Assembly: GCF_949628265.1 (NCBI RefSeq)
Contig: NC_088790.1
Span: 5,336,545-5,400,544, forward strand
From: Cloeon dipterum
Lineage: Eukaryota > Arthropoda > Insecta > Ephemeroptera > Baetidae
Length of the DNA stretch: 64,000 nt
Direction: 5' to 3'
This document shows positions 24,674-35,640 of the stretch, one piece after another. The number at the start of each line of letters is the position of its first letter. Within the stretch, counting starts at the first letter, position 1. A program made the translations under genes and the position numbers. The notes beneath the pieces are model-generated. The model searched no databases. It saw only the letters and a program-made list of their open reading frames with translations, and was not told the DNA's origin.

Positions 24674-27555
24674 TCACGGTGATTGACAGACGTAGTGCCA
24701 TGGTGTCAATGCATTGCTATCTCCAATACATGTGTCATAACGCAAACTGAAAAAGCTCATCACAGTTTCTGGAGGAAAGGCATTGTCTGGCTCGTTCAAA
24801 CACAGAGGTATTGAGTTCAAGTCAATAGGCTTGTCATTCGAACACCAAAAACTGCCATTTTTTGTGGTGTAGAATGTTGATATGAACATAATCCTATGAT
24901 TGATAAATTCCTTGAAAGTTATATCTGCAAATGTGCATTAAATTAGTGTTTTTACTCTTTGAAGATAAAATGTTTTACTTCTGTAATGAATGCTTTCAAT
25001 ATTCAACAGTTCCTCCCTTGTGTCAATTGTAACCATGTGCATCCCCATGGAGCAGCAGTGCTCAAAAGCATCCCAGTACATTTTCTAAAAGTTGCAAATC
25101 ACTCTTAAATATCGAATTTAATTATTCAGCCTGTTGTGGGCCTACCGGAAAGCTGCTAAAAAAATAAGTTCTGTTGAAATCTTGAAAAACGAATCCAGCT
25201 TTTACTGAAGGCGATACATGGAATTGATTACTATAGAGTTAAACAACCAAAATCTTTATTATTTATTACAGTCAGGAATCATTTTTTTACTAGGCTGAAA
25301 ATTTGGAAAATAGAAGTGTTGAATAAGGATTAATTTTAGACTGTAAAACTGATACCTTAACACATCGCTTATTTTCTCTGCATTCGATTTTCATCTGAAA
25401 CACTGGAGGTATCCGTTGTATTTTCTTGTAAGTGCTATATAAAAATTAAACTCGTATTTAATTAGGTCTAGTAACCAATTTAAAGATTACTTGGCAATAT
25501 CGGTTGGTTCCTGGCTCTAAACCAAAAGTAAAATTTAGAAATGGACGGTCTAATAAGCGTCATAAACTACCTCACAAATGAAGTATTGCTTATCAGAACA
25601 TTGTGTATCCAAGAACCCAACAGGTTGACCGTCCAAGATTGAAAATTTGACGCAAACCTCATTTCCCGATATATCAACAGGTTCGTCCTCCATCCAACCA
25701 TATTCCGCTCCTAGTATTCGTTTTTTTGTATCACACCAGACGAAGTTTTCATCGCACTTCTCATCCCTTGCGTTCACAAGGATGTATGTCCGGTTAGGAT
25801 AAGATCCTGGTTATTCAATAAAATTACATACGGCCGAATCGCCATTTCTTTATGTTCAACCTAGCAAAGGAAGCATTGCCGCAATAACTTTCCCATCTGC
25901 TGGTGAGTTCAAAGACCACAAATCCATTTGAATTTTACAGCAATATGAAAAAGCAGCATCGTTGGCCATCTGATTAAAAAAAATTATATAATTTCTGGAC
26001 CAAAACGGCGAAATAATATGGAAATTCATACAATTATGTCGCTGACAAAATAGAGTGTTCCATTTAAATTAAAAAATCTTCCAATATTGTCTGTTATGGC
26101 CTCTAAAACACATCTAATTTAGCTTATATTGTATTTGAACAGATAAACCAACTTTTTTTATCCACCAAGGATGATTTCTTGTCGATAATTGTCGATTAAT
26201 TGGATTAAAAGATAAATATTTTCTAACTAACTTTTGTGCAAACCGGACAGGATTTAGGTACGCACTGCGCCATAAACCTCTCCTTGCTCATGAGTGTCCT
26301 CATTTGAGATTTTGTCTTGCATTTTTCAAAGAAGCACAACTTGGGAACTTCACAGAGGAAACTGTTGGTTGAATCGCAGTTTCCTTTCATCCACGTATAA
26401 TTTGTGCTATTCTCGCTGTTTTCCCTGAGTAATTTGCACCAATGAAACGTAATTATATGCAAATATATGGCTTCAGATACCCTATGATTTCAATAAAAAT
26501 GCATTTCTGGTTGTTTCCAGTTGCTGCATTCAGACCAGAAAAATAATCTCGGTCAATCTGCTCGCCAGTGTCAATCCAAAAGTAGCTGCTGTCGTTGACA
26601 CTCATCCCTCCTGCCCAAACGCGGAAAGGGGAATTTGCCGTCATGATCATGATTCGATTTGAAGCGACTTTTACATATATAAAACTTCAGAAATGAAAAC
26701 TTTGCAAATTGTGTATATACCAAGTAAGTTCACATACAGCAGCAGCTGAGTCATTTTCAGTTTGGAATCGAACGCAGGTAGAACAAGACCTTTTGATCTG
26801 CAGAATTTTTCTGCTGCAAACCATGAATACTGCAAAACACAGTTTTTATTTGAAATTATTTACTCTAACTGCATACTTTTCTGCTTCCTGCTGGAAGATG
26901 AATCCAAAATGGTCCCATCGACTCCAAATTAACAAAAACTATTGAATTCAGATTAAATTTAAGATGAAATACTGAATAATTAACTTATTTCTCGTCCTTA
27001 CTTCTATTCTTGCACTCCTTCGAAAGTCGTTTTTTCTTTATTTCCCATTAGTAAATTTATAAATCAAAAATTGTTCATTCTCACCCGTAAATTACAATTT
27101 ATTGGCTCCTTTCGGAAGTCTGCATCGAAAACAGGCAGATAATTTTTCGGGATTTCAGGACGTTTTGTATGAAAAAGACATTTGGCAACACACTGCTTGT
27201 AGCTTGGTTGATTCGGTGAATTTGTCAAAACATTTTCACAGCTTTGCCCTGTTTTTATAATTTCATTCCTCCGTCTATTAACTAAAAAAATTAGAGTAAA
27301 CACCTTGAGGTGGTCCTTCTGAAGCGAGATTCCCTTTACACTCTCCTATTCCCGCGTTGCTTCGCAATTTTTTCAGCAACAAATGAAGCTTCGAAATAGC
27401 TGTTTTGAGCCTTCTGTTGTCTTTGCGAGCATCCAGAGCCTTACAAATTTATTCATTTACTATTTTTAAAATAACGAAAATAACAATTTTAAAATACATA
27501 CGTAAAAATAAATTGCTGTTAAGAGAAAAATAGCAATTAGAGCGCTGCGTTTCAT
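24674..27555 (-). CDS. Secreted triple C-type lectin domain protein, copy D
   Basis: The plan is the same as copies B and C. The start at 27555 gives MKRSALIAIFLLTAIYF. The amphipathic helix segment (LKTAISKLHLLLKKL), cysteine segment (SYKQCVAKCLFHTKRPEI), CTLD1, linker, CTLD2 and CTLD3 all keep their splice sites. The first CTLD2 exon reads ANDAAFSYCCKIQMDLW and is clearly more diverged from B and C than those two are from each other. Its CTLD1 second exon, in contrast, matches C and its preceding exon matches B. The EPN position is EPV in CTLD2 and EPD in CTLD3. CTLD3 lacks one internal cysteine (VMSFF) but keeps its partner (DTCIGD). It lies head-to-head with the TAF1C-like gene, about 780 bases away. 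Function unknown beyond being a secreted multi-CTLD protein. Confidence 0.82.
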
Positions 27556-28336
27556 TCTGCAACCTTCCTCCACCAGGTTTCATTCCATCTATATATGCTC
27601 TTGGTTTTTTTGTGTTTTTCAAAACAATGTGACGCACATCGCTAGTGGAACGAGTGGAAGTAGTAGGATGTTGTGCAGTTCAGTGTGATTTCCTGTTGGA
27701 AAACATTTCACTCACACTCAACTCAAATTTATCTGCTCAAAGTTTTACCCCTTTTTGGTTTCGAACACAAATATAATGAAGGCATAGAAGCACTCAAGTT
27801 TGTCACGATAAATCAAATGCAGCTTACTCGGTGTGTAGCGAGCTTAATTTCATTTGATAAAATATAAGTATGGGAAAAATCGGAAAAATCTATCAATGTT
27901 TTGTGAATATTTTAACCAAAAATTATTTGAAATAGTCGAAATATTAAAAGAGGTGTCAAGAATTAGAGCTCTGAACTCTGCAAATAAGGAAAATCCAAAA
28001 AATCCTTATTGTCTTGCCCTGTTCTGGACTTTGTACTAAAAAATAAAGAATTTCCCCTCGCGCCTTTGCTCTCGAAGCTCTCGAGTCTCCTGACGTCACA
28101 CTGGAATAAATGTAAACAAACCCTGCCCACTTTTGCACCGCGCTCCTCGCACACGCAGTGGTTGCTTGTTTTCGCTTTTCTTGCTGCTGTTGTTGTTGAG
28201 AAAATGAATTCAATTCCGGAAGACATGCTTGGCGTTTGACATTTAATGTTCATAAAAGTACTATTCTTCATTTCAAGTGGTTTTAGGATGACTTACATTC
28301 ATTTATGTTTGTGTTATTACAGGAATTATTAAGACA
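27556..28336. promoter_or_regulatory. Shared upstream region of lectin D and the TAF1C-like gene
   Basis: The two genes point away from each other across this 780-base stretch. The left half matches the upstream flanks of the other lectin copies (GTGACGCACATCGC, GTGGAACGAGTGG). The right half (about 28060-28205) is GC-richer and includes TGACGTCA, a perfect CRE-type palindrome, near 28091. It also has a short ATG frame at 28204 that stops after 11 codons. It probably contains the TAF1C 5' untranslated region and promoter. No transcription start is proven. Confidence 0.4.
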
Positions 28337-31300
28337 ATGTTCTGGCCCTCGCAGTTTGTCGAAACATGCCACTACAACTCTGAATACGAGTCTGATTATA
28401 ATCCACCATCAGAAGATGACTTAAATCATTCTCAGGCGAGCAATGCTCAGGCCACCAAGAAAGTTAAAGTTTCTGAAGAGTCAGAGGAAACTGGTCCACC
28501 TCGGAACAGATTAGTCGCTAATGCACCAATTTTCAACTTGGCTGAATACATTTCGTCCAAAACATTTGATGAAGACCCTCACCACGCCTATGGCAAACTC
28601 AATCGCAGCACAACTGAACCTGAAGGGGACTTTTTCGAGGAAGGAGCATCTGTCGAGGATTACATGAACCGATTCGGAGTTTTCCCATTCAAGTCGGATT
28701 TTCCTGTTCCAATTCTTGCTCCAACTGCTGCCACTCCGCTGACAGGTAATTCATACATACATACTTGGTAAAATGTTTATGTAATTAATATCTGAATGTT
28801 AGTGTTGAGAGGCGGAGACCCCACTTTTGACCTTCTTGAAAAGAAGAAATATGCATACCATAGACTGAACCAGTACAAGCCTTTTGTCAGCATCAAATAC
28901 GCCTATGAAAAGGGTAAGTGGTTTCAGGTAAAGTGGAGTCAAATTTTCTGAAAGTTAACGTTTTCCTATACCTTCCATGGAAATTTCTGAGAAAATCAGC
29001 TCCAAAGATTGCACCCTAAGCACACTGTGCATTTTGAAAATTATAATTATGTAATTCTCCAGAAGGGAAATTCAGCTCATCTTCTGAATTGATCGCGATG
29101 AAAGAAATCGAAATGAAGCTAAAAATCATTGATAGACCGTTTATTTTTTATTTTATTTATTTATTTATTTTTGAAATTTTGATTATTCTTAAATTTTACT
29201 GCTATTTGGTCCTAATTTTATTTAAATTGGTTTCAATCCACTTTGATATTGTTTATAGGAGCCAGAGCTACTTTGGATCTTTTGAGAAAAACAAAAAGCT
29301 GTCCTGAAAAAATGGTGCGGGTGCCAAAGGAAATGGTTTACCTTGCCGAGGCTGTGGAGTTGGATCCTGATCCGTCATTTTGTGCCGTGGGTTTTTAATT
29401 TAAGCAATAAGAATTCTTAATTAATGATTCTCAATTTCAGGAGTACAATTGGTATGTAACTGGAGGTGCCTTGTCGATCTCATCCATTGCAGGCAGAAAT
29501 GTCTTGTTCTCACCTGGCTCAAGTGATCTCAGTAGTTTAGGTTTGTGAATTTTAGTTTAAATATATGTTGATTAAATTTTATGTTACAGCTGCCACACCT
29601 TTAAAGAGGAAGAAGTCGTTGCCAATTAGATTTTCCGTTCAAAAAGACCAGAAATGTGAATTCCGGTCCTTGGGAGGTCAGATTTATCAGATCAAGAGTT
29701 TAGAGTTTGGAGATGAAGGTGAGTGAGATGCAATACACAATTTTCCATCTGGTTTTCCATCGCTGTTTTTTTATTAGAAAACAGTAACAAATTCCACACA
29801 CTGTTTAATTCAGTAGGCTTTTTCCTCATATTTAGAGAGTATTTCATGTAAAGGTAAAAAGGATTTTTTTAACAAATTTTCGGTAAAGTTTTTCTTCAAA
29901 TTTCAGCATTCATTGTCACCAGACAGCAGAGGTGTTGCCAGTTCTTCAAATGTTCTCGCCAAAGTAGCCTGAAGATAGAAAGTGTGCACGAAAGCCCCGC
30001 CTTGTGCAACGACACCTTCACCAGCGTGGAGCTCAATCCGTGGAATTGTGCAGAATACATGACTTGCACAAACAGCAGGGTCCTCAATCTCTATGATGTG
30101 AATTCGGAGTAAAACCCAAACGAATTTTAGGAAAGATATTAACTTTCTATTGCAGGAGCGTGATGAACATCAAAACTCCGAAGAAACAGGAGCTTCCTGA
30201 AATGGCCATATACACTAATGACGCTGAGAACTGGGGCCAAATCATGCGTCTGTGGCAGTGGAACAAATCACATTTCAGCCTCAACTCGCAAGATGAAATT
30301 TTCTTCACAGACGAATCTTCAGCAGTTTTGATTGACCGTCGCACTGAGGTATTTTCTTCTTTAATGACTGTGAAGTTTACCTTGATCATATATCTGAGAG
30401 AAACTTGACTCTTACAATTTAATTTTATCATCTTTTGCTTGACATGAGGGTCTAAAATCATTATCAAACGAAAAAAAATTGATTTCGGAAAGCTTATTTT
30501 TTTTAAATCGTTTTAGAATCATAAAATAGGTTTATTCGGTCTATTGTTCTCTTTTCCTGAAATTAAAATAAAGGATATGAAGATATTATGGAGAATTGAC
30601 AAAAAAGTGTCCATTTGGGGTCCGGAAAAAACTGCCTGTTCAACAATTGTTTTTTAGACTTATTAAAATTAAAAAATTAATTAAACAGTTGGGAATATGA
30701 AGAAAGTTTTCCTCAAGCAAACACCTTGGGTGGCAAATCATATCATTTGAATTTTAGCTTTACAGGAAAAGCGTGAAAAACTATTTAACTGCAAAATTAA
30801 AAAAACTTGCTTCACTAATGTCAATTTTCCACTTTTTTCCAAGCTCAAATTTCTTGATTTTTGCTCATTTTTTTATTCTATTGTAATAACTTTTAATAAA
30901 AAATAACATTTTCAGTCTAAACCGACAGTGGTTCTCGACATTCGAAACAACGTCAGCTTATTCAACGATTTGATGCCATGCGAAGCAATTACCCTGAGCT
31001 GCAGTAGTGTCGTTGACGCTCAAATGCTTTACGTGGCCACAACGCACAACCTATTCAGCGTGGATCTGAGAAAGCCAAACCAGCCAGCGCAGTGCTGGAG
31101 TCACTGCCTCTCTTCACCTCCAGTTTTCATTAGCCAGAGCTGCTATGCCGAAAATCGAGAGTTGCTGCTGCTCTGTTCGAGTTGTCAAAAGGAAATTGTC
31201 GGCATCACTAATGAGTGGAATTCAATTGGAGAAGAACCTATCAGCAGGTAATTTTTTTATGAAGTATCTAGAAAACCTTGGTAGATTGTCCCTATTTTCC

Positions 31301-32810
31301 CAGAATTTGAAAATTGACTCCTATTTACCAGTAAGTTATGCAACCCTCAAAAATAACAATAACAATATGGCTTGACTCATAGAAAAACGATGTTAGAAAA
31401 AATTTAAAACTGCTACAAGCATGATTTTCTCAAAACTGTTCTATTGGATTATTTTTTTTAAGTTCATAAGTTTAGCTAAAGTATGGCACATCATTCAATT
31501 TGTTTTGCTCGTAAAAAAAATGTAGAATTCATTAAAATTAACTTTATTCCAGGGTGCAGCCATTCCTTCTGCCCAGCGCAAATAACACCTTGTTGGAAGC
31601 CAACAAACTCGGGTGCTGCTTGAAGCCAAATTTGAAAAATAGACTGCAGTCGAGTCGCATCGGGATTTGCTGCACCGACTCAAAGAAGCCAACTGTGTTT
31701 TCGGTGAACGCGTGTGGAGATGTTTTCTTTCAAAGTCTGGACGGCATTCATGATGCTGCAAAGCCAAATATTGACTTAAAGAATGTCATGAGTTCCTGGA
31801 GCGATGCTGTGGAGAAGTTAGACTGGAAAGTCCCATCGAGCAAATCCAAGAGCCATGCTGTCGTCGATCCATCAGATCTTGCTCAAAAAGGTTTGTATTT
31901 CCTTACTAGTTTTATTATTATTATTTACCTGAAATTTAAGACTTATTCAGGATTTTCCTGGACCTGTACCAATAAAAGAGTTCTTCCAATAATGATCAGT
32001 TGAATATATCAGGCTTTGTTACATTTTTTACCTTTTTTTAGCTTAAAATTACGGCCAAACCTGTAGTTTTCGATGAGTTTAATTTTATTTAGTAAAATCT
32101 ATATACATAGACATTTCACGATAATCCTTTTCAATTTTTTACAAAAAAAATATGAAGAATTTTGTAGAACACAATTTTCTATATTTTTGCAGCTGTATGC
32201 CAGAAATATGCATGGAATTTACCATTTTTACCCGATTTCTTTCTTTTTAAACGTTTTTATCGTACTATTTGAATCTTTTTTTCTAATTTCTGAATATTAT
32301 TGATTTTTAGTGACGACTTGCAACGTAAGCCAACCTTATGCGTCTCAAGGAACGGAAGAGCCAGGAGTTAGGCCCGAGTTGCCGTTCATGCTGAAGCAGC
32401 TGGACCTTTTTGAGGGAGTGGAGAATCCACTAAATTCAAAAATTCTGGAGCAATGGGGAATTTACTCGCAGCAAGACTGGGAAACAAAGAAGGTTGAAGC
32501 CTTGGGCGGCGTGGTGGAGTCGACAGCTAAAATCGATTTGGTTTCTGATTGGCTGGCCGCTAATCCGTCACACACTTGTGAAACTCCAAGAAGAATGACT
32601 CAAGAATCTCAAGACGTTGACGAGTTTGACTCGCAAATATTTTCTCAAGATCTTGTGTCTGCCAGTCAGGAAGAATATCTGGTTGAGAGTAGCCAGTTAC
32701 CTGAGGAAATTGGCCAGGAAGCAGCCACTGACAAAGATGTGTTAAAGATGAAACTCTTTTCTAAGTATTCGAATGTTGGGAAGAAGAGACGGAGATATGA
32801 TGGATTTTAA
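28337..32810 (+). CDS. TAF1C: TAF1C-like subunit of the RNA polymerase I factor SL1/TIF-IB
   Basis: Ten exons join in phase: 28337-28745, 28803-28913, 29259-29386, 29441-29540, 29590-29718, 29907-30108, 30156-30348, 30916-31247, 31553-31890 and 32311-32810. They give 813 residues, near the size of vertebrate TAF1C. TAF1C helps TBP and the other TAF1 subunits recruit RNA polymerase I to ribosomal DNA promoters in the nucleolus. The middle matches the TAF1C beta-propeller pattern: VELNPWNCAEYMTCTNSRVL, then IMRLWQWNKSHFS, then LYVATTHNLFSVDLRKP and CWSHCLSSPPVF. The N-terminal part is acidic and serine-rich. The C-terminal third is acidic and polar and ends in a basic tail, KKRRRYDGF. The ATG at 28337 is the first in frame, but an AG acceptor at 28320-28321 lies just upstream, so a 5' exon (coding or not) may exist. 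Confidence 0.75.
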
Positions 32811-33168
32811 TTTTGTAGCAAAAGTGGAAATATACACCTTATTTTGATATTCTTCTAAAACTTTGTGATATTAATTAATTTACCTTTTACGTGGCATTAA
32901 ATTTAAATAGATTTACTCAGAAATTTTAAATGGGAAATAGGGATCCTGTCTTTTACTTGTTTTTCCAGGAGTAGTTTTGGGCATTGTAGTATTTACGTGG
33001 TAAACAAAAATAAACCAGTATAATCGGACTGGACAGGATTTTTCTTCGTGTAAATTTAGTCGTTTCATACATTTAACCTTTGTGTTTAGCCCATTTAGAT
33101 TTTCATTTGGAAAATAAAGTCTGCCATTCACCCCTTTTTTAAGGGATTTTTTGTATGTAATCCAATAG
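32811..33168 (+). other. 3' flank of the TAF1C-like gene
   Basis: AT-rich, with AATAAA at 33113-33118 about 300 bases after the stop as a possible poly(A) signal. Nothing else is seen. Confidence 0.35.
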
Positions 33169-35104
33169 TTGCGTCAGTTATTTTTCGGGTTGCTTGGTGC
33201 GGTTGGGTTGAGAGCACGATTTGTTATTCTCTATATCAAGAGTATCCATTGTACCGATCAACCCTCCCCCAAGGGTAGAAAAGACAACTCGTGCGAAATC
33301 AACTTTAACGGCCAGTCTGGAGCAATCATTCAGCAGGTTTTCCAAACTCTAGCTCAAAGTCCACTCGGTGCGGCGTGCCCGGAATCGGGGATGAGCCCTG
33401 GATCATTTCATCAGCAAAAGCTGGCGCGTATCTCGAATCACAATCTGCTCCTTTTTTCCACCTCGATGCTGTTTGCTTCGTGCTTTTTAGAAAAGTGGAT
33501 CTGTGATAAATTCTTTGCCTAAAAAATAGAACCGGGCTTACATTTCACCAGGTTGCCGTTTAAATGTCTGAGAAAGTCGACTCCAAAAGGTTTGCATGCT
33601 ATAATCAGGTGGTGAGCTCCGTTTCCTTATTGAAAATCAGGTTTAATTTCCCCAAAAGGGAAATTTACTTCATGATTTGCGCACCATTTGAAAGATCACG
33701 ACAAGAGATAGAGGAATTAATTGGAATCAAGCGAACAATCACTGACAAACCATTTACATTTTCAAGAAATCTAAAATTTAACTGTTATACTCGGTACTGA
33801 TGAATGAATTGTTGCTAAATTCCACAAATGGACGATGTATCCTCTCCTGCTAAAAGCCCTAATAATTATATTATTCCGGCGTCAAAAGAAAATTTCTCTG
33901 TTGCACAAAGCAAATTGCAAAATTGACTCTGCAGAAAAGCTGTGATAATATTTTTAAACATCTCGAGAGTGAACCTAATTAGCGTGCCACTCTGTCACAC
34001 TTTTATCGAATCAGCCTGCGAGTAATTGGCTGACAAATGCAATTAGCCAACAGCCAGCCATCCCTCGCCCGGCGGCCCGCCATGCCCGATTATTTCCCTC
34101 TGCTGGTCGGTATGGCGGGATGTATCTTGGAAACAGCGGGCGGGCGGGCGAGCAGCAGCAACCCGCACAACTTTGCGCACAACATTTGTTCGTGCCGCTT
34201 TTGCTTCTTTGGTTGGCTTTGCAACTCTACAACTCACTCGCCTGCCTCTCCGCGCTGCTGATAATCTCATTTACCGCGCGCACAACATGATCCGCCGGCA
34301 CGCTATATGTGCAGACTGAGCAAAGAGCCAGTTCCAGGAAAGACCTGCACAGGACAGCCATGAAAACTCTTTTTTGTAACTTAAAAATATATTTTTATCT
34401 TCAATTACCATGGAAAAACCGTTTGGAAATTTATTCAAATTTTACCAGCCAGTTTTGCACTCCACAAAATTGAAATAGCCAAAAATACGCATTTCCATTG
34501 GATTTAAAAAAAATCTAGAATTCATTCTTTCTTATTGGAGGTGTGGAGTTACTTAGCGAACCATAAATATCAGGAACGTTTCCTCTGGTAAATTATCATC
34601 TTTTATCAAACACTATCGAATTGCAGCAAAAAAAACAGCAATCTTCCGACAATTTTTTTATAGCAAAAAATCTCGAAAATTCACGGCCCTAATAATTTAT
34701 ATATTTTCTCTGCAAAGAAATAAAACCCGTGCAGACCTCTTTTATGAGAAGCTGCGTATTGGTTTCCCCTGATCTTTCTTTGAAAGCGCGCACACGTTCC
34801 CGTTAATCTCTTCACTTTCTTAATATTATTTACTGCGCCTATTCTCGAGGGATGGACTCAGTTGGTTAACTATACTGACCCTGTCTAAATTGGTAATTTA
34901 GAAGCTTCTGATGGCCAAACTTCAACTAGATGAGACGCCCTTCCACGTTTAACGCAGGTTGCTATGCGTAAGAAATTGGCAAAATATAAATTCGTGCTGG
35001 GTTTTGAAACTATAGGACGAGCTGCTCTATTGAATAGTGTTGAAAGTTGCGGATTGTGGGGTGGTTTTAAATATTAGGGGAGCAAAAATCTTAATCGGGT
35101 GTTA

Positions 35105-35640
35105 ATAGTGCTTAAAATTTTAATTTATTTTGCCAAGTCATCAGTGAAATAGCCGTTTGTTTATTTTCCACTTGAAATTCAACTTGAAACGATATATAAC
35201 AGTCGATTTTCATGAGTTGATCATTGGAAAATTGGCTGAATTTGTTGAAAATTTTGCAATGTTAAATAACACGTCAACCGGATTCTCTGTGTACAGGTGC
35301 CACTAGAAGAGTGCATAACTCGTGGGAATTTTGAAACTGGGGGCTTGATTCCCTGGAAAATTAAAGGTGAAGGACAGTGCAGAGAAATCGTAAAATGTGA
35401 CGTTTTTACTCAACACTAGTGGGAATTTTGAAATGGGGGTCCGGGAAATATTTAAAAAGAGGCGTGACACGTATCAATAAGTGCAAGTCGATAAATTTAA
35501 CCTTTTTCTTGAGATTATTTCAATTATAATCCTGGTTGATTTTATCTGATTGTGCAGATAAAATCGATTTTCAAAATGCGTAAAAATGCCAAGGAACCGA
35601 TTCAATCGAAAATTAGTTTCGCACAGCCCTAAAATAATTA
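35105..35640 (+). repeat. Dispersed repeat family R2, copy 1 (internally duplicated)
   Basis: The string TGGGAATTTTGAAA followed by CTGGGGG or TGGGGG occurs twice, near 35331 and 35411. The first is preceded by GCCACTAGAAGAG, and the second is followed by AAAAGAGGCGTGACACGTATC. The same order recurs near 39690-39800, with parts near 41270-41450 and, inverted, near 52380-52540. The segment ends in CACAGCCCTA near 35627, a string that also marks the end of the MITE candidate at 61193. Coding capacity is not seen. Confidence 0.55.

Noticed and set aside
28204-28239. Short ATG frame upstream of the TAF1C-like start
   Set aside because: It stops after 11 codons, and no GT donor joins it in phase to the exon at 28322; more likely 5' untranslated sequence.
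33169-33522. 117-codon plus-strand frame after TAF1C
   Set aside because: No family resemblance and no homology to other parts of the window; composition is not convincingly coding.
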